From assembly GCF_009662475.1 (NCBI RefSeq), contig NZ_CP045571.1, positions 2,478,501 through 2,542,500 on the forward strand: a stretch of DNA of 64,000 nt, in the 5' to 3' direction. Both the position numbers and the translations under genes were made by a program. The notes under the pieces are model-generated. The model had not been told where the DNA came from, ran no database searches, and saw only the letters and a list, made by a program, of their open reading frames with translations. This DNA comes from Acidithiobacillus thiooxidans ATCC 19377 (lineage in GTDB: Bacteria > Pseudomonadota > Gammaproteobacteria > Acidithiobacillales > Acidithiobacillaceae). Shown here piece after piece: positions 7,286 through 15,594 of the stretch; the first letter of the stretch is position 1, and every line of letters starts with the position of its first letter.

Positions 7286-10108
7286 ATGGACTACAAGCTG
7301 ACACTGAATCTTCCCCAAACGGACTTTCCCATGCAGGGCAAACTCCCGGAACGCGAACCGGCGACACTGGCGCGCTGGCAGGAGCATGATTTATATGCCG
7401 CCATCCAGGCGGCGCGCAGTAACGCTCCGGTATTTATCCTGCATGACGGCCCGCCTTACGCCAATGGCAAAATTCACATAGGCCATGCGGTCAATAAAAT
7501 CCTCAAGGACATCATCAATAAAAGCAAATTGAGTGAAGGTTATCGGGTCCCCTATGTGCCGGGCTGGGATTGTCATGGCTTACCCATTGAAATCCAGGTG
7601 GAAAAGGAACTGGGACGCCCCGGAGAAAAAGTCAGTGCCCAGGAATTTCGCAACGCCTGCCGGACCTACGCAGAAGGCCAGATTGTAGGACAACGGCAGG
7701 ATTTTGAACGACTCGGCATCCTCGGCGACTGGCAGCATCCCTATCTGACCATGCATTTTGCGGCAGAAGCCAATATTCTCCGGGAACTTGGTCGCTTGAC
7801 CGTCAATAGTCAGGTAGTACGCGGTGCCAAACCCGTCCACTGGTGTGTGGATTGTGGTAGTGCACTGGCCGAAGCGGAAGTCGAATATCAGGATCGCACG
7901 GATCCCTCCATTGATGTGGCTTTTGCCGTTGCCAATCCGGCTGACCTGCAGCAGCGGCTGGGGCTGAAAGAGGCTGTCGCCGCCAGCGTGGTCATCTGGA
8001 CTACCACTCCATGGACTTTACCCGCCAATCAGGCGGTCGCCGTACATCCTGATTATGCTTATGTGCTCCTGCGCAGCGGGCATCGCCATATTCTGGTAGC
8101 TGCCGATCTGGCCGAAAGCACCCTCGCCCGTTATGGGGAAACCCCGGAAAATGGTCCTGCCATTCTGGCAGAATGCACCGGATCGCAGCTCGAAGGACTG
8201 ATTCTGCAGCATCCTTTTCTGGATCGTCAGGTTCCGGTCATTCTCGGCCAACACGTTACCCTGGAAGCCGGTACCGGATGTGTGCACACCGCGCCTGCGC
8301 ATGGCGTGGAGGACTATGAGGCCAGTCGTCATTATCATCTGCCGGTGGAAAGCCCCTTGCAGGATAACGGCCGCTTGCGTGATGACCTGCCCCGTGGTCT
8401 TGGCGGGCTGAATATTCGTCAAGCCAACGAAAAAATCATCGAACTGCTGCAGGAGGAAGATGCCCTACTGCATCTGGAAAAAATCCGCCATAGCTATCCC
8501 CATTGCTGGCGACACAAGACGCCCCTGCTGTTTCGGGCGACACCGCAATGGTTTATCAGCATGCCTGCCAACCAGCTCCGCGACAAGGCTCTCTCTGCCA
8601 TAGAAGCAACGCGCTGGATTCCCGACTGGGGTCAGGAGCGCATTGCCGGCATGATCCGTCAGCGTCCGGACTGGTGTATTTCCCGGCAAAGAGCCTGGGG
8701 CGTACCCATTGCCCTGTTTTTCTGCGGCCAGTGTGGTGAACCGCTGCGCGATGCGGCAACTTTCGAACGGATTGCTCAGGCGGTGGAAGCTAACGGTGTT
8801 GATGCCTGGTTCAACCAGCCTGCCGAAGATTTTCTGCCTGCAGAAGCGCATTGTGCAGCCTGTGGATATGATCATTTTCACAAGAGCACGGATATTCTTG
8901 ACGTCTGGTTTGATTCCGGCTCGACCCACGCCTTTGTCCTGGAGCAGCGTCCGGAACTGCAGAGTCCTGCCGACCTGTATCTGGAAGGTTCAGATCAACA
9001 TCGTGGCTGGTTTCAGTCTTCGCTGCTGGAGTCTGTGGCGAGCCGAGGGCGCGCACCATTCAAGGCGGTTTTGACCCATGGCTTCACGGTGGATGGTGAA
9101 GGCCGCAAGATGAGCAAGTCAGTGGGTAACGTCATCGCCCCACAAAGCATTATCGACCGTTATGGTGCAGACATACTTCGGCTCTGGGTGGCTTCGGCAG
9201 ATTACCGGGGCGAAATTCCCATTTCCGATGCCATCGTCAAGCAATTGGGGGATAGCTATCGGCGCATTCGTAACACGGCCCGCTACATTCTCGGCAACAC
9301 CCACGATTTTGACTTCGCAAAAGACGCACTGCCCACAGCAGAGTTGCTGGAAATGGATCGCTGGATGCTGGCGCGCACCGCACTGTTGCAGGAAGAAATT
9401 CGTGCGGCCTATGCTGAATATCAATTTCTCAAGGTCCAGCAAAAGCTCCATCATTTTTGCTCCATCGACCTGGGCGGCCTTTATCTGGACGTACTCAAGG
9501 ATCGTCTCTATACCTCACCGGCTGCTTCTCGCGCCCGCCGTTCCGCACAAACCGTCCTCTGGCTGATGCTGGAAGCCATGGTCCGCTGGATGGCACCCAT
9601 CCTCAGCTTTACCGCAGAAGAAATCTGGCAGGAAATGCGCGATCGGCCGGCACCCAGCGTGTTTTTTGGTGAATACCCAGACCTCCCTTTGCCCGCAGAT
9701 ACCGTTGCGCTGAACGCCCGCTGGGAGCGTCTCAGTCAATTACGGGATGCGGTCAATGCGGCGCTGGAACTGCTACGTCAGGACAAGCAAATCGGCTCGG
9801 GTCTGGATGCCGAACTGCAGATTTATGCCAACGATGACTGGCAGGCGTTTCTGCACCCTCTGGGAGAAGAACTGCGCTATTTTTTGATGACTTCCGCCTG
9901 CAGCATCCATGCCTACTCCGAGCGACCGGAAAACAGCGCCGAACTGGTTCCCGGAGTTGCCCTGCAGGTACAAACGAGCACAGCCAGCAAATGTGCACGG
10001 TGCTGGCATCGCCGTCATGATGTCGGCCAGCATGCCGGACATCCGGAAATTTGTGGTCGTTGTGTAAGCAATCTTGAATTACCAGGCGAACAACGGGAGT
10101 TCTGCTGA
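7286..10108 (+). CDS. ileS: Isoleucyl-tRNA synthetase
   Basis: Class I aminoacyl-tRNA synthetase that charges tRNA-Ile. The HIGH motif is intact (GKIHIGHAVNKILKD, about residue 62) and the KMSKS loop reads RKMSKSVGNVI (about residue 608). The editing domain includes WTTTPWTLPANQA. The C-terminus carries a zinc-type cluster, CARCWHRR followed by CGRC. The 940-residue length and this zinc site mark the bacterial type. Only 14 bases separate it from ribF, and its TGA overlaps the lspA ATG by one base, so the three are one operon. Confidence 0.98.
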   Translation: MDYKLTLNLPQTDFPMQGKLPEREPATLARWQEHDLYAAIQAARSNAPVFILHDGPPYANGKIHIGHAVNKILKDIINKSKLSEGYRVPYVPGWDCHGLPIEIQVEKELGRPGEKVSAQEFRNACRTYAEGQIVGQRQDFERLGILGDWQHPYLTMHFAAEANILRELGRLTVNSQVVRGAKPVHWCVDCGSALAEAEVEYQDRTDPSIDVAFAVANPADLQQRLGLKEAVAASVVIWTTTPWTLPANQAVAVHPDYAYVLLRSGHRHILVAADLAESTLARYGETPENGPAILAECTGSQLEGLILQHPFLDRQVPVILGQHVTLEAGTGCVHTAPAHGVEDYEASRHYHLPVESPLQDNGRLRDDLPRGLGGLNIRQANEKIIELLQEEDALLHLEKIRHSYPHCWRHKTPLLFRATPQWFISMPANQLRDKALSAIEATRWIPDWGQERIAGMIRQRPDWCISRQRAWGVPIALFFCGQCGEPLRDAATFERIAQAVEANGVDAWFNQPAEDFLPAEAHCAACGYDHFHKSTDILDVWFDSGSTHAFVLEQRPELQSPADLYLEGSDQHRGWFQSSLLESVASRGRAPFKAVLTHGFTVDGEGRKMSKSVGNVIAPQSIIDRYGADILRLWVASADYRGEIPISDAIVKQLGDSYRRIRNTARYILGNTHDFDFAKDALPTAELLEMDRWMLARTALLQEEIRAAYAEYQFLKVQQKLHHFCSIDLGGLYLDVLKDRLYTSPAASRARRSAQTVLWLMLEAMVRWMAPILSFTAEEIWQEMRDRPAPSVFFGEYPDLPLPADTVALNARWERLSQLRDAVNAALELLRQDKQIGSGLDAELQIYANDDWQAFLHPLGEELRYFLMTSACSIHAYSERPENSAELVPGVALQVQTSTASKCARCWHRRHDVGQHAGHPEICGRCVSNLELPGEQREFC

Positions 10109-10566
10109 TGTTACGTTACCTTTGGCTGTCTTTTGCCGTCATCCTTGCAGATCAGGGCGTTAAACTCTGGCTGAGCCATATCTGGCGGGTGGGACAGGGT
10201 ATTGTCGTCATCCCCGGCCTCCTGAATTTTCGCCTCGTTCATAATACGGGGGCTGCTTTCAGTTTTTTGGCAGGTGCAGGCGGTTGGCAGCGCTGGCTGC
10301 TCATTGGTATTGCCCTGCTGGTCGTTGTCGTCATTGTCGCCATCCTGCGTCGCCTCAAACCCGGCAGCACCTGGACCGCCATCGCTCTCGCACTCATTCT
10401 TGGCGGTGCTGTAGGCAATCTGATTGATCGCATTCGCCTCGGCTATGTAGTGGACTTCATTGGGGCGCACTGGGGTTCTTTATATTGGCCTTACTTCAAT
10501 ATTGCCGATAGCGCCATTTCCATCGGGGCGGTAATTCTGGTTCTGGACGCTTTCCGCCGGCATTAG
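10108..10566 (+). CDS. lspA: Lipoprotein signal peptidase (signal peptidase II)
   Basis: Inner-membrane aspartic protease that cleaves signal peptides of diacylglyceryl-modified prolipoproteins. Four membrane segments are visible. The two catalytic aspartates lie in the conserved blocks GAVGNLIDRI and PYFNIADSAI, and the third block RLVHNTGAAFSFL is present. 152 residues is the usual size. Start codon overlaps the ileS stop, showing translational coupling. A terminator hairpin follows 13 bases after its stop, closing the operon that begins at murJ. Confidence 0.97.
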   Translation: MLRYLWLSFAVILADQGVKLWLSHIWRVGQGIVVIPGLLNFRLVHNTGAAFSFLAGAGGWQRWLLIGIALLVVVVIVAILRRLKPGSTWTAIALALILGGAVGNLIDRIRLGYVVDFIGAHWGSLYWPYFNIADSAISIGAVILVLDAFRRH

Positions 10567-10578
10567 CCCTCCGGTTAC

Positions 10579-10610
10579 AAAAACGTCCCCTTGAGCAGTG
10601 GGGAGTTTTT
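10579..10610 (+). terminator. Rho-independent terminator after lspA
   Basis: AAAAACGTCCCC and GGGGAGTTTTT pair around a nine-base loop, with one mismatch, and end in a T-run. It would work in both directions, but the position right after lspA points to the end of the murJ-lspA operon. Confidence 0.75.
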
Positions 10611-10627
10611 GCGACACGGGCAGTTAT

Positions 10628-10825
10628 CCTAAAACCGGAGGTGGGCCGGGAAGCTTTGCAGCGACTTTGGCCCGCGCCGTTGTTGTTCTTGGTGAAATCC
10701 TGCGCCCGTCAGGAGAGCTGTCTGAGCCCAAAGGGCGAGTTCTCTCCTGACAGCAGGATGAGCCTTAGAACAACAGGCAAGGGACGTTGGAGCAAAAAGC
10801 TTCCCGGCCCACCGCCGGTTTTAGG
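10628..10825. repeat. 198-bp imperfect palindrome (MITE-like or structured RNA)
   Basis: The outer arms (10628-10659 and 10792-10825) are complementary at 31 or so of 34 positions, starting CCTAAAACCGG and ending CCGGTTTTAGG. Inside, GTTGTTCTTGG pairs with CCTTAGAACAAC, then ATCCTGC...GTCAGGAGAG pairs with CTCTCCTGAC.GCAGGAT, and the tip holds GCCCAAAGGGC. The whole sequence can thus fold as one long, bulged hairpin. There is no gene in it. It could be a miniature inverted-repeat element or a structured RNA; no clear target duplication is seen. Confidence 0.75.
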
Positions 10826-10850
10826 GGGCACCCTGTAAAAACGGGCACCT

Positions 10851-10868
10851 TGTCGTCAAAACGTGACA
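10851..10868 (+). promoter_or_regulatory. Candidate enhancer site TGTC-N10-GACA
   Basis: A short dyad TGTC/GACA is centred about 97 bases before the expected start of the sigma-54-type transcript. That distance fits a binding site for a sigma-54 activator. The match is short, so it is only a suggestion. Confidence 0.3.
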
Positions 10869-10930
10869 GAAATTAGCTGACTGACCGTTCGGATAATTTT
10901 TATGCATTGATTTATATGCGTTTATTATTT

Positions 10931-10945
10931 TGGCACGCTCCTTGC
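10931..10945 (+). promoter_or_regulatory. Sigma-54-type promoter
   Basis: TGGCACG at 10931-10937 and TTGC at 10942-10945 give the invariant GG and GC exactly ten bases apart, an almost perfect -24/-12 consensus. The expected start is near 10957, 25 bases before the ATG of the small gene at 10982. Confidence 0.8.
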
Positions 10946-10981
10946 TTTATCATTTTCATTAGAAGGCTAAGGAGACAGCAG

Positions 10982-11200
10982 ATGGATAACAGCACAAATT
11001 TATTGGCGGCTTTGCGTCGGGTTCGCAGCTTCCCCAGTTACTCTTCTTTCATGGCAGGACATGAAAGACAACGCATCAAACGGGAATTACAGAAACGCCT
11101 GCTCCGCCTGCGCCGGCAACGACAGGTTCAGCAACACCCCAACTTTGTGACCAAACAACAACAAATTGCCAGCGGTATTTTTCAGCACATTTTTCACTGA
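10982..11200 (+). CDS. Small basic protein of unknown function
   Basis: A 72-residue, very Arg/Gln-rich protein. I do not recognise it. The chosen ATG at 10982 has GGAGACAG just upstream and lies directly behind the sigma-54-type promoter; an open frame further upstream would run through that promoter and is unlikely. Residues 28-50 (HERQRIKRELQKRLLRLRR) form a strongly basic amphipathic helix, which suggests nucleic-acid or membrane binding, but this is inference. Its stop is only three bases from the stop of the convergent gene at 11204. Confidence 0.6.
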   Translation: MDNSTNLLAALRRVRSFPSYSSFMAGHERQRIKRELQKRLLRLRRQRQVQQHPNFVTKQQQIASGIFQHIFH

Positions 11201-11203
11201 AAC

Positions 11204-11812
11204 TTAGACGCAGGCGCGCTGAATATCCTTTCCGCATTCCTGCAAAAACTGCCAGCGTGCCACCCACTCATGCACTGGATGGAAAGAGGCTCCAGCAATC
11301 GCCTGACGAAAAGCTTCGAGATCTTTTTCGACCTGTTTCAAAACACTGAGTAAACGTCGCAAGCGCCCAGGATCTCCCTTGCGTTTGGCCGTTTCTATGG
11401 CCTCTCTGGCGACAGCCAGGGCACGAGGAAAGTCCATCGCTTGACGCAAAGCCGCATCCCGTTTTTTTCTTTCCCCCCCAGCTTCGCGATCCGGTATGCG
11501 GGGCACCCGTTGTTGCCATTCTTTCAATAAATCAAGGGACTGCTTTTCGAGATCCATACGCAGCTTTTCTGTAGAGCCTGCCAACATACGGGCACTTTTG
11601 AGTTTACGATCATCGTGACGAAGACGAGCCTGCCTGGTAAGACCCAGAGCAAGATCCTGCTCACTGACCAGTCCTTCAGCAATCAGCAACTTCCCCAGAC
11701 GTTCACTCCCTTGCCTTTGATGGCGGAGAGCGCGTTCAAGCTGTTCCGGAGAAATAAATCCGCGCTGCAACAGCACTTGCCCAATACGGCGCTTTTCTTG
11801 TTCGTTTATCAT
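11204..11812 (-). CDS. MshEN (GspE N-terminal)-domain protein with coiled-coil tail
   Basis: A 202-residue protein. Residues 1-65 (RIGQVLLQRGFISPEQLERALRHQR...LGKLLIAEGLVSEQDLALGL) match the N-terminal domain of type II secretion/type IV pilus ATPases of the GspE/PilB type, which in MshE binds cyclic di-GMP. The ATPase part is missing; instead a charged helical region (about 75-175) follows. It may be a stand-alone c-di-GMP or partner-binding adaptor. The function is not known. It is on the minus strand ahead of nothing co-directional downstream and 23 bases behind the SDR gene. Confidence 0.75.
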   Translation of the reverse strand: MINEQEKRRIGQVLLQRGFISPEQLERALRHQRQGSERLGKLLIAEGLVSEQDLALGLTRQARLRHDDRKLKSARMLAGSTEKLRMDLEKQSLDLLKEWQQRVPRIPDREAGGERKKRDAALRQAMDFPRALAVAREAIETAKRKGDPGRLRRLLSVLKQVEKDLEAFRQAIAGASFHPVHEWVARWQFLQECGKDIQRACV

Positions 11813-11835
11813 TATTTTCTGCGCCGGTAGACGCT

Positions 11836-12588
11836 TTAATCCCTGTGTACCAGCCCGGCCCGCGCCTGAGCGCGTGGTTTTATAATGATTTCATCAATAT
11901 TGACATGGGCAGGACGGCTGACAACCCAGCTAATGGCGTCGGCAATATCTGCTGCCACCAAAGGCTCCATACCTGCATATACACTCGCTGCACGTTCTGC
12001 ATCTCCGGCAAAGCGCACCAGACTGAATTCGGTTTCCACCAGTCCCGGATCTATTTCGGTAATGCGGATGGGCTTGCCCAGCCATTCCACACGCAGCGTC
12101 TCGGTAATCGCCTTGACCGCATGTTTGCAGGCCGTATAACCGCCACCACCGGCATAGGTTTCATGGGCGGCAATACTGCCGATATTGACCAGATGCCCAA
12201 CGCCCGAAGAAGCTTTCAACAGTCGTGGATAAAGTGCCTTACTCATCCGCGCCAGGCCCAGCACATTGCTGTCCCACATGCGTTGCCAGTGGGATTCCTC
12301 CATCTCGGCAATCGGCTCAAGGCCCAGCGCACCACCAGCATTATTGACCAGAATATCTACAGCCTCGGGCAACTGATCGACAAACTGACAGACACTTTCC
12401 GTGTCAGTGACATCCAGAGTCAGGGCCACCCCCTGAATTTCTTTTGCCAATGCCTGCAGTCTTTCCAGACGGCGGGCACCGACGTAGACCTTACATCCCT
12501 GATGTGCAAGCTGACGGGCTGTTTCTGCGCCAATACCCGATGATGCCCCCGTAACCACGGCACAGCGCTGAACGGGAATCATGCCCAA
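11836..12588 (-). CDS. Short-chain dehydrogenase/reductase (YdfG-like)
   Basis: NAD(P)-dependent oxidoreductase of the classical SDR family, 250 residues. The cofactor loop is TGASSGIG near the N-terminus, followed by VGARRLERL (basic residues suggest NADPH). NNAGG, the catalytic serine region NIGSIA and the YxxxK motif (YTACKHAVK) are all present. YdfG-type enzymes reduce 3-hydroxy acids or malonic semialdehyde; the substrate here is not shown. Its start overlaps the end of the thioredoxin-like gene by ten bases, so they are cotranscribed. Confidence 0.88.
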   Translation of the reverse strand: MGMIPVQRCAVVTGASSGIGAETARQLAHQGCKVYVGARRLERLQALAKEIQGVALTLDVTDTESVCQFVDQLPEAVDILVNNAGGALGLEPIAEMEESHWQRMWDSNVLGLARMSKALYPRLLKASSGVGHLVNIGSIAAHETYAGGGGYTACKHAVKAITETLRVEWLGKPIRITEIDPGLVETEFSLVRFAGDAERAASVYAGMEPLVAADIADAISWVVSRPAHVNIDEIIIKPRAQARAGLVHRD

Positions 12589-13154
12589 CCCTCCGGTTCA
12601 TTACCGGCTCGCCACTTGATGCTGCAACCCACACTGGGCAGGACTTTTGCCGGAGGCTCACGCTTTTCCAGCACGGCAGCTACCGCTTCCGATAAATCTT
12701 TTCCGGTAACCGGCAGCGTATTTTTGGGACGACTGTCATCAAACTGACCATGGTAAAAAAGCTTGCCTGCCTGATCAAAAAGGAAAATGTCCGGGGTACA
12801 AACGGCGTTGAAGGCCTTCGCTACGGCTTGATCTGCATCAAAAAGATAGGGAAAGTCATAACCGGCACGCTGCGCTTCGGCAGGCATTTTCTCGGGGGCA
12901 TCCTCAGGATAGGTGTCCGGATCATTACTGTTGATCGCCACCACCTGAACTCCCTGATTTTGCCACTGACGGGCCAACTCGCCCAGCTGCCTGCTGATAT
13001 GCAGTACATAAGGACAATGGTTGCAGATAAACAGCACCAGTAAGGGCTTGCCCCGGGCGGATGTACTGGACCAAAGCGTACTCTGCCCTCCCTCTGGCAA
13101 AGAAAAAGCGGGCATGGCGCCACCAACGGGTAAATCTTTTGCGGTCATTGCCAT
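12579..13154 (-). CDS. Thioredoxin-family (AhpC/TSA-like) protein
   Basis: A 191-residue cytosolic thioredoxin-fold protein. The active-site motif is FICNHCPYV, i.e. a CxxC with NH between the cysteines, inside a typical LLVLFICNHCPYVLHISRQL strand-helix. The later VAINSNDPDTYPEDAPEKM and VCTPDIFLFD blocks are typical of the family found in many bacteria and plants' chloroplasts. ATG at 13154 is used because AGGAG lies about ten bases upstream; the frame is open further but that part is antisense to the ABC transporter end. Probably a thiol reductase or peroxidase; the substrate is unknown. Confidence 0.85.
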   Translation of the reverse strand: MAMTAKDLPVGGAMPAFSLPEGGQSTLWSSTSARGKPLLVLFICNHCPYVLHISRQLGELARQWQNQGVQVVAINSNDPDTYPEDAPEKMPAEAQRAGYDFPYLFDADQAVAKAFNAVCTPDIFLFDQAGKLFYHGQFDDSRPKNTLPVTGKDLSEAVAAVLEKREPPAKVLPSVGCSIKWRAGNEPEGWA

Positions 13155-13218
13155 AATTGCATCTCCTAAATTTCCTGATGATGAGCCGAAGCTCGACTTT
13201 GTGTTGATCGTTTGCCGG

Positions 13219-14982
13219 TCATGCAGGTGCCGGGTGCAAACCATCTGCTGGGCCTTGCTGTTGGACGACTTCCAGCACCCAGGCACCATTACCCTGCAGG
13301 CGCAGGCAATGCTGGTGGTGCTGCAGCAAACTGGAGCGATGACCGACACTGATGATTGCGCTTTCCGGAAGGGCTTCGACCAGCAATTGATATAGTCGGT
13401 TTTCGGCGGGCTCATCCAGAGCCGAACTCGCCTCATCCAGAAATATCCACTGCGGTTTTTGCACCAGCACCCTCGCGAAAGCCAGACGCTGCTGTTCCCC
13501 CAAGGATAACACATGCGACCAGAGCCGGGAGTCATCCAGCTTGTCGGCAAGACTACTCATATCAACCCTGCGCAAAATCTGTTGCAGTTGCTGATCATCC
13601 ACACTGGCGCCAAAGGGATACACCAGAACATCCCGGAGGGTACCCAGAGGCAAGTAAGGTTTTTGGGGAAGAAACAAGGGGCGCTCTCCTTCGGGTAGCC
13701 CGATTTCTCCGTCACCAAAAGGCCAGATACCTGCCAGACTGCGGATCAGCGTACTTTTTCCGCCACCGGAAGGCCCCATGATCAACAGTCGCTCACGACG
13801 ACGGACGTCGAGATTCAGGTCATGCACCAGTTCCCGGCCATCGGGCAGGCGCACATTGAGATGCTTGACCTGCAGGTTGGGCGCGTTTTTCCGTTCAATC
13901 TGATAGTGGGTTTCACGGATGACCCGCACCTCGTCCATGGATTGTTCAAAAAAGCGCAAACGATCGACGACTGCATGCCAGTTGGCCAGACTGCTGTAAC
14001 TGCTGACAATAAAGGAAAGCGCACCCTGCACCTGGGAAAAAGCGGAGGCGATTTGCTGCAGTCCGCCGATGCCAATGGCTTTATTCACAAAATAGGCAGG
14101 CATGCTGACAATAATCGGGAAAATAATGGCCGCCTGACCATACCCTGACACCCACCAGTTCAGGCGCATGGATCGCCAGATGATCCGCCAGTAATTCGCA
14201 TACACTTCGGCAAAACGCCGGAGAAAATGGTGGCGTTCTTCGTTTTCACCTCCATATAAAGCTACGCTCTCGCTGTTTTCTCGCAGACGCATCATGCTGA
14301 AACGGAAATCCGCCTGATAGCGTTCCTGATTAAAATTGAGCTTGATCAGCGGGCGGCCAATAAGCGCTGTCAGAATGGTTCCAAATACGGCGTATATCAA
14401 TGCAGCCCAAACCAGATAACCGGGAATGGTGTATAAAGCCCCATTCCAGGGGATGGTAATCATGGCCGACAATTCCCAGAGCATGAACACAAAGGCCGCC
14501 AGAGTCGTTACTGAACTGAGCAGGCCAATGATGATGTTCAGGGTCTGGCTGGTAAAACTGGCCAGATCCTCGCTGATACGCTGGTCGGGGTTATCTGTGC
14601 CATCGCCGAGCACCTGCATATGGTAAAATGTGCTTTTGGACAACCAGTTGTCGAGATAATGGCGGGTCAGCCAACGTCGCCAGCGGATTTCCAGCATCTG
14701 GGTAAAAAAAGTCTGGGATACGGCGGCTATGATGTAGGCTGTCGCCAGCAACAGAAAAATCAGCATCTGATGCCAGGCCGCATTGACGGCAAAACGCTGC
14801 AAGGCATTCCAGAAAACGGCATACCATTGGGTAATGCGGTAGGAAATAAATACCATAAACAGGTTGAGAATAATGATCAACGCGAAAACACCCCGCGCAC
14901 TCCAGCGCTCTTCTGAATGCCACCAGTATGGCTTGCTGATACGCCACAAGTCGCGAAAAAACGCTCCGTTAAACTGCTTCAT
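13219..14982 (-). CDS. ABC transporter, fused permease/ATPase (SbmA/BacA-ABCD-like)
   Basis: A 587-residue half-transporter. The N-terminal part has about six membrane helices and the sequence pattern of the SbmA/BacA-like membrane domain (FMVFISYRITQWYAVFWNALQ; YLDNWLSKSTFYHMQ; NPDQRISEDL). The C-terminal ATPase domain has Walker A GPSGGGKST, signature LSLGEQQRLAFAR and Walker B WIFLDEASSALDE. ATG at 14982 follows GGGGAG with a good spacing; a GTG two codons earlier is too close to it. Relatives import peptides, B12 or very-long-chain acyl compounds; the cargo is unknown. Confidence 0.9.
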   Translation of the reverse strand: MKQFNGAFFRDLWRISKPYWWHSEERWSARGVFALIIILNLFMVFISYRITQWYAVFWNALQRFAVNAAWHQMLIFLLLATAYIIAAVSQTFFTQMLEIRWRRWLTRHYLDNWLSKSTFYHMQVLGDGTDNPDQRISEDLASFTSQTLNIIIGLLSSVTTLAAFVFMLWELSAMITIPWNGALYTIPGYLVWAALIYAVFGTILTALIGRPLIKLNFNQERYQADFRFSMMRLRENSESVALYGGENEERHHFLRRFAEVYANYWRIIWRSMRLNWWVSGYGQAAIIFPIIVSMPAYFVNKAIGIGGLQQIASAFSQVQGALSFIVSSYSSLANWHAVVDRLRFFEQSMDEVRVIRETHYQIERKNAPNLQVKHLNVRLPDGRELVHDLNLDVRRRERLLIMGPSGGGKSTLIRSLAGIWPFGDGEIGLPEGERPLFLPQKPYLPLGTLRDVLVYPFGASVDDQQLQQILRRVDMSSLADKLDDSRLWSHVLSLGEQQRLAFARVLVQKPQWIFLDEASSALDEPAENRLYQLLVEALPESAIISVGHRSSLLQHHQHCLRLQGNGAWVLEVVQQQGPADGLHPAPA

Positions 14983-15104
14983 GCACACTCCCCAACCATA
15001 AAAACCTGCAACATCTCAACGCTCCTCCGGTCTTCGCGCATTCCCCGGCTTAATTATTGCTATGCTTCAAGGGATGTCTTATCTGTAAAGCTCAGGAGAA
15101 TAGC

Positions 15105-15587
15105 ATGACCCAATCCAAAAACCATTCCCGTCGTCAGTTTATCGGAGGTATTGCTGCTGTTGCTGGAGTCGGTGCCCTGGCCATCAGCAATCAGGGCAAC
15201 GCCCAGGGCATGATGGGGCCAACCAAAAACAAGGTAGTGTTTCAACTCAACAAGTCCGATCCGGCTTATATTCTGGACATCCTGCATAGTGCTGCCGTCG
15301 TCCTCGGCCATTTCAACAGCGATGCCGACATTGTCATCGACTGCTTCGGACCCGGCCTCTGGTTGCTGGTCAAGGCCCCGAAAAATCATCAACATTACGA
15401 AAAATTCATTATGGAACAGGTAGAAAGCCTGCACATGTATGGCGTGGTTTTCAACGCCTGTGAACAGACCATGAAAACCATCCACATCGACAAGGCAGAT
15501 CTGATTCCACAGGCGGTGCCCGTGTTTAGCGGCGCGGTGGATCTCATTACCCTGCAGCAAAAAGGTTATGCCTATATCGCCTGGTAG
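15105..15587 (+). CDS. Tat-exported DsrE-like protein
   Basis: A 160-residue protein with a twin-arginine signal (SRRQFIGGIAAVAGVGALA) and a mature DsrE/DsrF-type domain. The mature part reads VVFQLNKSDPAYILDILHSAAVVL and ends in IPQAVPVFSGAVDLITLQQKGYAYIAW, as in periplasmic DsrE-like proteins of sulfur oxidisers. One cysteine in VVFNACEQTM sits where DsrE-family proteins carry the reactive sulfur-binding Cys. Start at 15105 has AGGAG seven bases upstream. It stands alone and convergent with the nitrilase gene. A role in sulfur handling in the periplasm is inferred. Confidence 0.8.
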   Translation: MTQSKNHSRRQFIGGIAAVAGVGALAISNQGNAQGMMGPTKNKVVFQLNKSDPAYILDILHSAAVVLGHFNSDADIVIDCFGPGLWLLVKAPKNHQHYEKFIMEQVESLHMYGVVFNACEQTMKTIHIDKADLIPQAVPVFSGAVDLITLQQKGYAYIAW

Positions 15588-15594
15588 GAAACCC

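Noticed and set aside
10621-10830. Integron attC site or retron RNA
   Set aside because: No integrase or reverse transcriptase lies nearby, and the typical R'/R'' boxes or branching G arrangement could not be shown.
10641-10838. 65-codon open frame within the palindrome
   Set aside because: No ribosome site and the sequence is explained by the inverted repeat.
13155-13550. N-terminal extension of the thioredoxin-like protein
   Set aside because: This part is antisense to the ABC transporter's ATPase end; a good ribosome site supports the start at 13154.
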